A DNA stretch of 64,000 nucleotides, taken from positions 3,020,501 through 3,084,500 of the forward strand of contig NZ_CP092480.1 in NCBI RefSeq assembly GCF_022429645.1, read 5' to 3'. The notes beneath the pieces are model-generated. The model searched no databases and was not told the DNA's origin. It worked only from the letters and a program-made list of their open reading frames with translations. Below, one piece after another: positions 17,681 to 26,168 of this stretch. The position numbers were made by a program, and so were the translations under genes. Source of the stretch: Lutibacter sp. A80 (GTDB taxonomy: Bacteria > Bacteroidota > Bacteroidia > Flavobacteriales > Flavobacteriaceae). Within the stretch, counting starts at the first letter, position 1, and every line of letters starts with the position of its first letter.

Positions 17681-20600
17681 ATGCTTAACGAAAACACCAT
17701 AGAACAAGCTTTTATAGAGCAATTAGCAAGTCAAGGTTACACGTATTATTATGGTCCAGATATTGCCCCATATAGTAATAATCCACAACGTAAAAGTTTT
17801 GAAAGTGTAGTTTTAGAACAGCAATTTCTAGCTGCATTGGAAAAACTAAACCCAGAATTGTCTGCATCAGCTATAACCGAAGCATCCCAAAAAGTGCTAA
17901 ATTTAAGTAGTTTAGATGTAATGGAGAACAACGAGCGTTTCCATACATTACTAACCAATGGTGTTACAGTTGAATACACTAAACAAGGAGTTACAAAAGG
18001 TATTAATGTACAATTAGTAGATTTTAAAAACCCAGAAAAAAATGATTTTTGGGTAGTAAACCAACTAGTAATAAAAGAAAACAATATAGAGAAAAGGTTA
18101 GACGTTGTACTCTATATAAATGGTTTGCCATTAGTGGTTGTAGAGCTTAAGAATGCTACAGATGAAAAAGCTACAGTTAGAAAAGCATTTACGCAAATTC
18201 AGAATTATAAAAAAGCAGTACCAAGTATTTTTAATTACAATGCATTATGTGTAATTTCAGATGGAATAGATGCTAAAACATCTAGTTTATCAGCACCATT
18301 TTCTAGGTTTTTAACTTGGAAAGCTCCAGAAAACACTTCACAAGATATTTCAGTACAACAACCAAACCAGATAGCAATGGCGGCAGAGTCAGCTAGTTCT
18401 TATGGTTTAACTGAATTACAAGTACTCACCGAGCATATGTTGAACAAAAAAGTGCTGCTAAATTTAATTAGGTATTGCACTGTTTTTGAAGCAGAAGAAA
18501 ATAAGGATAAGGAAACAGGGTTGGTATCTATTTCCAAAGTTAAAAAAGTAGCTGCATACCATCAGTATTATGCAGTTCAAAAAGCAGTTGAACAAACAAT
18601 TAGAGCTACACATTCAGAAGATGGAGATAGAAAAGTTGGAGTAGTTTGGCATACACAAGGAAGTGGTAAATCCTTATCAATGGTTTTTTACAGTGGGCAA
18701 ATTATTACGCATCCACAAATGAAAAATCCAACCATTGTTATTTTAACAGATAGAAATGATTTAGATGACCAATTATTTGGAACATTTGGAAATTGTGTTG
18801 GTTTATTAAGGCAAACTCCTGTACAAGCAACAAGTAGAGAACATATCAAAGAACTATTAAAAGTTTCTGGAGGTGGTGTAATATTTACAACCATTCAAAA
18901 ATTCAGTCCAGAAGAAGGAAGTGTATATGATACTTTATCTGAAAGAACTAATATTGTGGTTGTAGCAGATGAAGCACACCGTAGCCAATATGGTTTTAAA
19001 GGTAGAATTGTTGATACTGAAGAAGGTTCAGAAATTAGATATGGAAATGCAAAATATATGCGTGATGCTTTACCAAATGCATCGTATATAGGTTTTACAG
19101 GAACACCTATTGAAAAAGAAGATAAATCTACACCAGCAGTTTTTGGAGATTATATAGATGTTTATGACATTAAACAAGCTGTAGATGATGGAGCAACTGT
19201 ACCAATCAGCTACGAATCTAGATTGGTAAAAATAAAATTAGATGCTAAAGTTGGAAGTGATATTGACACGTTAGTTGATGAAATTTCTGGAGCAACAGAA
19301 GAACAACTAGAGAAATCTAAAAAGAAAAACGCTACCATAAATGCAATTGTAGGGCATCCAGATAGGTTAAAAGATGTGGCTGAAGATATTGTATTTCATT
19401 TTGAAGCTAGACAAAAAGTGTTTGAGGGGAAAGCAATGATTGTTGGAATGACACGTCAAATATGTGTTGATTTGTTTGCTCAAATTGTTAAATTAAAGCC
19501 AGAATGGCATAGTAAAGATTTAGATAAAGGAACAATTAAAGTAATTATGACCAGCTCCTCTGATGATCCAGAGAGTTTTCAACTACACCATACTACAAAA
19601 AACCAACGGAAAGAGTTGGCTATTAGAATGAAAGACCCTAATGATGAACTTAAATTAGTGATAGTTCGTGATATGTGGTTAACAGGATTTGATGCTCCAA
19701 GTATGCATACAATGTATGTAGATAAAAAAATGCAAGGAGCTAATTTAATGCAAGCTATTGCACGTGTTAATAGAGTTTATAAAGATAAGCCAGGAGGACT
19801 AATTGTAGATTATATTGGTATAGGTCAAGAATTACGTAATGCAATGGCAACCTATTTACAAAGTGGTGGAGAAGGAAAAGCTTTTGTTGATATTGCAGAA
19901 GCAATTGCATTAATGAAAGAGAAATTTGAAATAGTTGAACAAATGTTTCATAACTATGATTATAAATCATATTTCAAAGCAGAAACCAATAAAAAATTAC
20001 AAATATTACTAGGTGCTCAAAACTTTATTTTAGGAGATAATAAATTACGAGATAGATTTTTAAAAGAAGTTACAAGTTTATCTAAGTTATTTGCAATGTC
20101 AATTCCTAGTTTTGAAGCAGATGTAATAAAAGATGAAGTTGCATTTTTTCAAGCTGTAAAAGCCAGAATTAATAAGTTTTCAAGTGTTGGAGTTAAATCA
20201 GATTACGAAGTAGACACAGCAATTAAACAAATAGTAGATGAAGCATTAAGTAGTGATGGTGTAATAGATGTATTTAAAGCAGCTGGAATTGAAGCTCCAT
20301 CAGTAGGAATTTTGTCAGATGAATTTTTGTTGGAGGTAAAAAATATGCAACAAAAAAATGTAGCTTTTGAATTGTTGAAGAAGCTGTTGAGTGATGATGT
20401 TAGAGTGCGTAAAACAAAAAATATAGCCCAAGCTAAAAAGTTTTCTGAAATGATTGAAAGTGCTGTAAAAAAATACCATAACAATCAAATAGATTCAGCA
20501 CAGGTGTTGGAAGAATTATCTGCTATTGCTCGTGAAATGAGGTTAGAAGATAACAAAGCAGGTGAACTAGGTTTATCAGAAGAAGAATATGCTTTTTACA

Positions 20601-20857
20601 GTGTCCTAAATCATAACGATAGTACTAAAATGTTGGATGACCATAAGATGAAGGAATTAATTCATCATATAGTAGATATCATTCGTAAAAATGCAACAGT
20701 AGATTGGAGTAAACGTAGTGATGTAAGAGCTAAGTTAAGATTAACTGTTCGTAAAATTCTAATGCGTTATGGTTATCCACCAGATTTAGCACGTATGGAA
20801 GCAGACAGAGTTTTAGAGCAAAGTGAATTGTTGGCAGAGGAGCTGACTAGGGATTGA
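17681..20857 (+). CDS. hsdR: Type I restriction-modification system, R (restriction) subunit
   Basis: This is a 1058-residue translocase-nuclease. The N-terminal PD-(D/E)xK domain has Asp141 and ELK (Glu155, Lys157). The SF2 motor has Walker A GSGKS (327-331), DEAH (430-433), FTGTP, and the later motif ARVNRVYKDKPGG. The C-terminal helical region probably binds HsdM. I chose the ATG at 17681 over an in-frame GTG at 17651 because the latter overlaps the DUF262 gene and adds a non-conserved stretch. No frameshift is visible, so the system looks complete. Confidence 0.96.
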   Translation: MLNENTIEQAFIEQLASQGYTYYYGPDIAPYSNNPQRKSFESVVLEQQFLAALEKLNPELSASAITEASQKVLNLSSLDVMENNERFHTLLTNGVTVEYTKQGVTKGINVQLVDFKNPEKNDFWVVNQLVIKENNIEKRLDVVLYINGLPLVVVELKNATDEKATVRKAFTQIQNYKKAVPSIFNYNALCVISDGIDAKTSSLSAPFSRFLTWKAPENTSQDISVQQPNQIAMAAESASSYGLTELQVLTEHMLNKKVLLNLIRYCTVFEAEENKDKETGLVSISKVKKVAAYHQYYAVQKAVEQTIRATHSEDGDRKVGVVWHTQGSGKSLSMVFYSGQIITHPQMKNPTIVILTDRNDLDDQLFGTFGNCVGLLRQTPVQATSREHIKELLKVSGGGVIFTTIQKFSPEEGSVYDTLSERTNIVVVADEAHRSQYGFKGRIVDTEEGSEIRYGNAKYMRDALPNASYIGFTGTPIEKEDKSTPAVFGDYIDVYDIKQAVDDGATVPISYESRLVKIKLDAKVGSDIDTLVDEISGATEEQLEKSKKKNATINAIVGHPDRLKDVAEDIVFHFEARQKVFEGKAMIVGMTRQICVDLFAQIVKLKPEWHSKDLDKGTIKVIMTSSSDDPESFQLHHTTKNQRKELAIRMKDPNDELKLVIVRDMWLTGFDAPSMHTMYVDKKMQGANLMQAIARVNRVYKDKPGGLIVDYIGIGQELRNAMATYLQSGGEGKAFVDIAEAIALMKEKFEIVEQMFHNYDYKSYFKAETNKKLQILLGAQNFILGDNKLRDRFLKEVTSLSKLFAMSIPSFEADVIKDEVAFFQAVKARINKFSSVGVKSDYEVDTAIKQIVDEALSSDGVIDVFKAAGIEAPSVGILSDEFLLEVKNMQQKNVAFELLKKLLSDDVRVRKTKNIAQAKKFSEMIESAVKKYHNNQIDSAQVLEELSAIAREMRLEDNKAGELGLSEEEYAFYSVLNHNDSTKMLDDHKMKELIHHIVDIIRKNATVDWSKRSDVRAKLRLTVRKILMRYGYPPDLARMEADRVLEQSELLAEELTRD

Positions 20858-20888
20858 TAAATGAATATTAAGATTAAAACAATAAAAT

Positions 20889-21062
20889 ATGTTAGGCGAA
20901 CGAATTAAAGAACTGAAAAATAGACTAGATGAATTAACAGCTATAATGGATACTAATGATTATGACCCTGTCACATTGGAAAAGGAGTTCAATGAATTAT
21001 TAGGGAACTTTTCCAAATTAGAGAAAAAGGTTGGAAAACAAATTGAAAAGGAAGAATCATAG
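20889..21062 (+). CDS. Small coiled-coil protein at the end of the hsd operon
   Basis: An open frame of 57 residues starts 31 nt after hsdR: MLGERIKELKNRLDELTAI, then a second charged helix with heptad-like Leu/Ile spacing. It has strong coding character, is co-oriented with hsdR and looks like a two-helix hairpin. I do not recognise a family. It may be a small partner of the restriction or HEPN proteins. Confidence 0.55.
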   Translation: MLGERIKELKNRLDELTAIMDTNDYDPVTLEKEFNELLGNFSKLEKKVGKQIEKEES

Positions 21063-21087
21063 AAGTAAATTAGATTGTTTATTGAAT

Positions 21088-21651
21088 TTATAATAGGGAA
21101 TGTAAATAATTAGCAGAATTGGTTAGTCCATTTTTCCTTAAGTTGTCTAAAACTTGATATTCATCTAAATTTGGATTTCTTCGATTCATCACTAACTCTC
21201 GGAAAGCCATAATTGCTTTTTCATTATTTAAATCAATTATATCAGCAATAAAATCATCAGCTGATTTGGCTGAAATGCTAAATTTAGCCAAATAATCTTG
21301 TGGAAAATCTTTTAGATTATTAGTAACTATAACATTTGCGTTAGTTTTAATAGCAGCAGCTAATACGTGTTTGTCATCTTTGTCTGGTAATTCTATATTT
21401 GGAATTAAGTTTTCATAATTTTCAACAAAAGCATCTGGAAAAGCTTGGTTTGCAATGTTGGACCTTTTTTTAGCTTCTACTTGGGTTATTCCTTTACGAA
21501 TCATAACTCTTTCCCACTCCTCAAATATATGTTTGCTCCATTTAGGTGTAAATAAATCATAGTGTGCAAACCAAAATAAAATATCCCTAATTTCTATGGG
21601 GTAAATTACGTTTGTATCCAGTATCCCAATAAATTTTACACTATGAATCAT
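21088..21651 (-). CDS. PIN domain putative toxin ribonuclease
   Basis: This is a 187-residue protein read from the ATG at 21651 (an ATG at 21669 is also in frame). The PIN fold is shown by GILDTNVIYP at the start and DKDDKHVLAAAIKTNANVIVTNNLKDFP, which supply the acidic metal-binding residues. PIN toxins cleave RNA. The gene overlaps the upstream DNA-binding gene by 11 nt, as in toxin-antitoxin operons. It is convergent with the hsd operon. Confidence 0.85.
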   Translation of the reverse strand: MIHSVKFIGILDTNVIYPIEIRDILFWFAHYDLFTPKWSKHIFEEWERVMIRKGITQVEAKKRSNIANQAFPDAFVENYENLIPNIELPDKDDKHVLAAAIKTNANVIVTNNLKDFPQDYLAKFSISAKSADDFIADIIDLNNEKAIMAFRELVMNRRNPNLDEYQVLDNLRKNGLTNSANYLHSLL

Positions 21652-22096
21652 ACAAGCCCAATTCTTCATCAGATTTCATCATTTCTAACAAATGATTTTT
21701 CTGATTTTGTTTAATGTTATTTTTATATTTCGCCATATCATCAAATTTAATTCTTCGATGTCTTCCTATTTTTGTGAATGGTATTTTACCTTCTTCAAGT
21801 AATTTTACAAGATGAGGTCTTGAACAACTTAAAAAATCAGCAGCAGCTTGTGTTGTCATTTCAGTAGCTACAGGAATAATAGATATAGGCTTTCCTTGAC
21901 TGGTAATATCTAATATTTTTGCTAATAATTTTAACGCTCTTAATGGAATTTTAATTTTTTCCGAAGTTTCTTCAATCTCAATTTCTGGATTTTTCGAACT
22001 TAAATCCTCAATAGTTGCAGCAAGAGCTTTGTATGATTGCATAGCTGTAATTTGTTCCTCTTTTGAAGGTTTCTTTATTAATTCTAAATTTTCCAT
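21641..22096 (-). CDS. Helix-turn-helix (excisionase-family) antitoxin partner of the PIN protein
   Basis: This is a 151-residue protein read from the ATG at 22096 (a TTG at 22114 is possible). The C-terminal part has the MerR-like excisionase fold: MTTQAAADFLSCSRPHLVKLLEEGKIPFTKIGRHRRI. An N-terminal extension of about 85 residues probably neutralises the PIN protein. The gene order (HTH first, PIN second, overlapping) matches known pairs of this kind. The tandem 9-bp repeats just upstream may be its binding site. Confidence 0.82.
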   Translation of the reverse strand: MENLELIKKPSKEEQITAMQSYKALAATIEDLSSKNPEIEIEETSEKIKIPLRALKLLAKILDITSQGKPISIIPVATEMTTQAAADFLSCSRPHLVKLLEEGKIPFTKIGRHRRIKFDDMAKYKNNIKQNQKNHLLEMMKSDEELGLYDS

Positions 22097-22132
22097 TTTT
22101 TTAATTAGGTACAACGATTTATATCACAAACG

Positions 22133-22168
22133 TAAACGAAATAAACGAAATAAACAAAATAAACGAAA
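22133..22168. repeat. Four tandem 9-bp repeats upstream of the antitoxin gene
   Basis: TAAACGAAA is repeated head to tail: 22133-22141, 22142-22150, 22151-22159 (TAAACAAAA) and 22160-22168. The array starts 37 bp upstream of the antitoxin ATG and also lies upstream of the replication module read the other way. It could be an operator array or replication iterons. Confidence 0.8.
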
Positions 22169-22210
22169 TATTTAACATAGATTTATCATAATGTATATAG
22201 ATAAGGCATA

Positions 22211-22252
22211 ATAACTTGACATCCTGGCACTAGTCAAAAAGCCAAGTTTTAT
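22211..22252. repeat. Hairpin repeat copy 3
   Basis: This is a diverged copy of 7946-7992 and 10350-10395: AATAACTTGACATCCTGG, then GCCAAGTTTTATT. Here it lies between two divergent genes, so it is not a terminator for either. The rest of the gap 22097-22389 is AT-rich with no further feature that I can name. Confidence 0.5.
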
Positions 22253-22389
22253 TCTATAAAAATTTTTTTTATTATTTTTTTTCAAACTTTTTTCTATTTC
22301 CAAAAGAGCTTACTAATTACCAAATCACCCCTCCCCAATTTTGGCAGTGGGGATAGTCCCTGTCTGCTTTAATTTAAAATTTAAATCTT

Positions 22390-22734
22390 ATGGTAACTGT
22401 AGTTGAGTTTAAAGAAAGACAATCTGGAGATGGTGAAAAGTTTTATGTACTTATTCTTCAAGGAGGAATTGAAATGGTAAAATCTAAAGAAACAGGTAGA
22501 TTTTATGCCACAGCAAAAAGAGCAAGTGTACCGTCAACTTTTGATGAGAATACTTGTAAAACATTAATTGGAACCACATTCCCTGGCTCTATTAAACGAG
22601 AGGAATGTGAAGAGTATGAATACACCATAGTTGATACTGGTGAAGTAATCAACTTAAAACATCGTTGGGTTTATGTCGACAATGTTGAAGAAGTTGCAGA
22701 AAAGGTAATAATTGATGCTGCTGCTGTTATCTAA
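22390..22734 (+). CDS. Hypothetical protein (first gene of the replication/recombination module)
   Basis: This is a 114-residue beta-rich soluble protein, acidic at its end, with no signal peptide. I do not recognise a family. It sits directly ahead of a RecA-like annealing ATPase but is separated by its own terminator. A role in single-strand DNA handling would fit the neighbourhood, but no OB-fold signature is evident. Confidence 0.7.
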   Translation: MVTVVEFKERQSGDGEKFYVLILQGGIEMVKSKETGRFYATAKRASVPSTFDENTCKTLIGTTFPGSIKREECEEYEYTIVDTGEVINLKHRWVYVDNVEEVAEKVIIDAAAVI

Positions 22735-22756
22735 TTCACCATTAGGAGCAGTGTTT

Positions 22757-22788
22757 AAAGGGCTTCCATTCTGGAAGCTCTTTTTTTT
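22757..22788 (+). terminator. Terminator after the 114-residue hypothetical gene
   Basis: The stem GGGCTTCCA/TGGAAGCTC has a 3-nt loop and is followed by eight T. Confidence 0.88.
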
Positions 22789-22819
22789 TAATTATATATA
22801 AACTTTAAAAATTATACAG

Positions 22820-23716
22820 ATGCAATTACAACAAGCACAAAAAAAGCAAGTAAAACTTAGAATTGGAATATCAGGACCATCAGGATTTGGTAAAACCTAT
22901 TCAGCATTACTTCTGGCTTATGGGATGACAGATGATTATTCTAAAATAGCTATAATTGATACAGAAAATGGTTCTGCATCACTTTATTCAGAACTGGGAA
23001 ACTACAACACTTTAACTTTAGAAGCGCCATTTTCTCCTGAAAAATACATTCAAGCTATTAAGCTTTGTGAAGAAGCTAAAATGGAGGTGATTATCATTGA
23101 TTCCATAACTCACGAATGGAATGGTAAAGGAGGATGCCTAGAAATTCAGGAGCAATTAGGGGGTAGGTTTCAAGATTGGGCTAAGGTTACACCGAGACAC
23201 CAAGCTTTTATTGATAAAATTCTACAATCAAATAGCCATATAATAACTACTACTCGTAGAAAAGTGGATTATTCAATGGATACTGATAGCAATGGTAGAA
23301 CACGAGTAATTAAGCACGGAATGAAGGAAATCCAGAGAGAAGGGTGGGAATATGAGCTATCTGTGAATTTTGAATTATTGAATCACAATCATTTAGTTTC
23401 AGCTTCTAAAGACAGAACAGGTCAATTTATGAATAAACCTGAATTTGTGATAACTCCTTCTACAGGAAAATTACTAATGAAATGGTGCAACAATGATGCA
23501 GACCTTATAAAAGCAAAAAATGAAATTAAGCAATGCGAAACTTTAGAAGGTTTACGTCATATTTATGCTAAATACCAAAATCTACAAAAACAGATTTTAA
23601 AAGATGTAATGGAACAAAAAGCAAATATTGAAGCTATCAATGCCGAAGTTATTCCAAATAGTGAAGTGATAAATAATGTGCCTAAAACAACAGAATATGG
23701 AACTGAAACAAGTTAA
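22820..23716 (+). CDS. RecA-like AAA ATPase (phage nucleotide-binding / Sak4-like)
   Basis: This 298-residue protein has Walker A GPSGFGKTY (about 19-27), a first acidic strand IAIIDTENG and Walker B EVIIIDSITHEW (about 92-103). That is the AAA_24 pattern of phage RecA-like ATPases that includes Sak4 single-strand annealing proteins. The C-terminal 60 residues or so are low-complexity. It probably supports recombination or replication of the element. It overlaps the next gene by 20 nt. Confidence 0.8.
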   Translation: MQLQQAQKKQVKLRIGISGPSGFGKTYSALLLAYGMTDDYSKIAIIDTENGSASLYSELGNYNTLTLEAPFSPEKYIQAIKLCEEAKMEVIIIDSITHEWNGKGGCLEIQEQLGGRFQDWAKVTPRHQAFIDKILQSNSHIITTTRRKVDYSMDTDSNGRTRVIKHGMKEIQREGWEYELSVNFELLNHNHLVSASKDRTGQFMNKPEFVITPSTGKLLMKWCNNDADLIKAKNEIKQCETLEGLRHIYAKYQNLQKQILKDVMEQKANIEAINAEVIPNSEVINNVPKTTEYGTETS

Positions 23717-24683
23717 TAACCAAAGTGAATTACTAATTCCAGAAAGTGAAGTGATAGTAGAGGAAAGTAATAAATCCTTTATTGAAGCTAATACAGAACG
23801 TGTAAATCTGGAGCATTTGAAAAATGATTGTACAATACCAGTTTTCAGCAAGGACAACGAATGTACATTAGCACATCATCAATTTATTGAAGCAACAAGT
23901 GCTTGTGTAAAAGAGTTATTTCCTGAACAAGTTATTGCAAAGCCAGAAATACGAGTAAGTCATACAGTGAAAGGAAGAATTCCATCAGCAATTGGTAAAC
24001 CTGCAAAAGCATTGTTAGAATCAGAGAAAACAAAATATTTTGAACGTATGATGTTTGTAATTGAATTGCCAGAATTGAGTGAATCTATTAATGGTAATAA
24101 ACTTAATTTAACTGTAGGTGGAGTTAGAGCTTACAATCAGGAAAATTTATATTCTAAAAAATCCATCGAAAAATTTAAAGTGTTTATTGGCTTTAACAAC
24201 CAAGTGTGTACTAATTTATGTGTATCAACAGATGGTTATAAAGCAGATTTAAGAGTTTCTTCAGTTCAGGAATTACAACAACGTATTTTAGATTTAATTT
24301 CAAACTACGATGCAGATATGCATTTAAATCAGTTAGATAACTTAACAAAACATAAACTAACAGAAAAGCAGTTTGCACAATTTGTTGGCAAACTAAGGTT
24401 GTTTAATTACTTGCCTAAAAATGAAAAACAAGAGCTGACACCTATTTTATTAAATGATAGTCAACTTAATGTTGTAGCACGTGATTATTATCGAGATGAT
24501 AATTTCAGTAGGGATAAAAATGGGGATATCAGCTTATATAATTTGTATAACCTACTAACAGGAAGTGTTAAGAGTACATATATTGATAGTTTTTTAGATA
24601 GAAGTTTAAATGCTTTTGAGCTGAGCAACCATTTGTTAAACTCTTTACAAGGAAAACAAAATTTCAGTTGGTATCTTAATTAA
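23697..24683 (+). CDS. DUF3871 family protein
   Basis: This is a 328-residue protein from the ATG at 23697 (an ATG at 23676 is also in frame). The central part, with ERMMFVIELPEL, GGVRAYNQENLYSKKS and NLCVSTDGYKADLR, matches DUF3871 as I remember it from Bacteroidetes mobile elements. Its function is unknown. It overlaps the upstream RecA-like ATPase gene, so the two are likely to work together on element DNA. Confidence 0.75.
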   Translation: MELKQVNNQSELLIPESEVIVEESNKSFIEANTERVNLEHLKNDCTIPVFSKDNECTLAHHQFIEATSACVKELFPEQVIAKPEIRVSHTVKGRIPSAIGKPAKALLESEKTKYFERMMFVIELPELSESINGNKLNLTVGGVRAYNQENLYSKKSIEKFKVFIGFNNQVCTNLCVSTDGYKADLRVSSVQELQQRILDLISNYDADMHLNQLDNLTKHKLTEKQFAQFVGKLRLFNYLPKNEKQELTPILLNDSQLNVVARDYYRDDNFSRDKNGDISLYNLYNLLTGSVKSTYIDSFLDRSLNAFELSNHLLNSLQGKQNFSWYLN

Positions 24684-24691
24684 AAATGATG

Positions 24692-24720
24692 AACCCAGTT
24701 AATTAAACTGGGTTTGTTTT
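24692..24720 (+). terminator. Terminator after the DUF3871 gene
   Basis: The stem AACCCAGTT/AACTGGGTT has a short AT loop and is followed by a T-rich tail. Confidence 0.82.
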
Positions 24721-24853
24721 ATATAAAAAAGAGGTATGGGTTATCTTAAACCTACATTTTATGTAATATTTTTCCATCAATCCTGGCTATCCAATTATAA
24801 ATACATAGCTAAAACAGGTTGAACATTAACACATTTATAAAGAGAAACAATAA

Positions 24854-25099
24854 ATGAACAAAAAAGAGTTAGAAGAAGAACTAAAGAATTTTTCTTCCAA
24901 ATCAATTTTAATTATAAATAGATACAATCTGCTTTTAGAGCTATTTATCCCCTTTTATGTTAGGGTAAAGTATAATATAGGTACTTTAAAAAAAGATGAA
25001 ATTGTAAAAGTTGAAGGTTTAAAGCTAGCATCGAATGGAGAAAGGGTTTACGTCATAATGAAAAAAGCTTATTATCAAAACCATTTTGAGGTGCTTTAA
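24854..25099 (+). CDS. Small hypothetical protein
   Basis: This is an 81-residue protein: a charged N-terminal helix (MNKKELEEELKNF) followed by a compact mixed domain. No family is recognised. It stands alone between a terminator and an operator-like region, so it is probably an independent small regulator or accessory protein of the element. Confidence 0.55.
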   Translation: MNKKELEEELKNFSSKSILIINRYNLLLELFIPFYVRVKYNIGTLKKDEIVKVEGLKLASNGERVYVIMKKAYYQNHFEVL

Positions 25100-25190
25100 T
25101 TATTTAAAATAGCTATGTAATATTATAGAGGTAAAATTTTAATTTCATAAAATTATTAGGAACTTTGTTAATTGCAATAATTTATTTCAA

Positions 25191-25258
25191 TGTAATTGCA
25201 TTACATGCATTAGTTACATTTAATTAATTATGTGTAATAAGTGTATGTAATGCAATTA
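25191..25258. promoter_or_regulatory. Paired inverted repeats upstream of the gene at 25276
   Basis: TGTAATTGCATTACA (25191-25205) and TGTAATGCAATTA (25246-25258) share TGTAAT/ATTA arms and are 55 bp apart. The second ends 17 bp before the next start codon. They look like twin operator sites. Confidence 0.45.
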
Positions 25259-25275
25259 AACTAAAAATGTGAATT

Positions 25276-26013
25276 ATGGAGAACGCTTTTTTTCGGTTGT
25301 CTTATTTTTTGGATGAGAAAAACTTTATGCAGTTAAAAAAGTATTTTGTATCAATGGATTATTATAATACTTGGGAAAATAAAAATTTAAAATCAATAGA
25401 TAATCCTACAATTACTCTACTCGAAGACGATTATATAAATGGAGATATTGAAGAAAAAATTACTATTGAAGTAGAAAAAAAGTTTGTAGAAGATTTTTTG
25501 TTAATAAATATTAATCATATTTATAAAAATGAAGTTTCAGACTTTGAAAGAAGATGTTTCGATAAATTTGTTACAAAGCAATTAAAAGAGGGGCATTCTC
25601 GTGATATTAAACAGAAACTTGAAGAAGCAATAGAAATAATTGTAAAAGCGAATTACATACCTAAAATAATTAAAGAAAATTTATTTTATCAAATTAAAAT
25701 TATTAAGAAAGAGATTCAAAGTTATATTAACAATCCATATAGAAAATTTAAAAAAATTGAAATAGATTGTAATAGAATTGATATTGAACTCTTTTTTTAT
25801 TTACTAATTAAAAATAAGTTGATTAGTCCCAGAAATATTTCAAATATTGGAAAATTGATAGATGAATCTTTTAAATATAAAGTTGGTGAAAATTTTGAAA
25901 GTATCAACTTTTCACATAAATCTCTAAGTAAAATAGAAAATACACTATCAATTCAGCAATCTATTAAGCGATTAGAAGATTTATTTTCAAACCCTGATTT
26001 TTATGCAATATAG
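25276..26013 (+). CDS. Hypothetical protein, possibly an element regulator
   Basis: This is a 245-residue Lys/Ile-rich, mostly helical soluble protein with no recognised catalytic motif. Its size and helical C-terminus (ELFFYLLIKNKLIS, then SIQQSIKRLEDLF) faintly recall RteC-type regulators of Bacteroides elements, but the match is too weak to name it. It has its own operator-like region upstream and a terminator downstream. Confidence 0.6.
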   Translation: MENAFFRLSYFLDEKNFMQLKKYFVSMDYYNTWENKNLKSIDNPTITLLEDDYINGDIEEKITIEVEKKFVEDFLLININHIYKNEVSDFERRCFDKFVTKQLKEGHSRDIKQKLEEAIEIIVKANYIPKIIKENLFYQIKIIKKEIQSYINNPYRKFKKIEIDCNRIDIELFFYLLIKNKLISPRNISNIGKLIDESFKYKVGENFESINFSHKSLSKIENTLSIQQSIKRLEDLFSNPDFYAI

Positions 26014-26050
26014 TTGGTGACTAAAATAAGTGTCACCAATATATCTTTTT
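26014..26050 (+). terminator. Terminator after the gene at 25276
   Basis: The perfect 8-bp inverted repeat TTGGTGAC (26014-26021)/GTCACCAA (26032-26039) is followed by a T-rich stretch. Confidence 0.7.
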
Positions 26051-26168
26051 ATAGATAATAGTTTTGAGCTAAATATGTCAAATAACATATTCATTTATGT
26101 TAGATTGTGCTTTGACTTTTAGTTAAAAACACGCAGTTTGCTCAATCGTTGTGTATAAAATCAAAAAA

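Noticed and set aside
11978..20857. Phase-variable hsdS inversion system
   Set aside because: The only extra hsdS sequence is an 11-codon relic in the same orientation. There is no second full or half hsdS gene, no inverted repeats within hsdS and no nearby invertase.
7946..22252. The three hairpin repeats as a degenerate CRISPR array
   Set aside because: They are kilobases apart, with no regular spacers and no cas genes. No CRISPR array is visible anywhere in the window.
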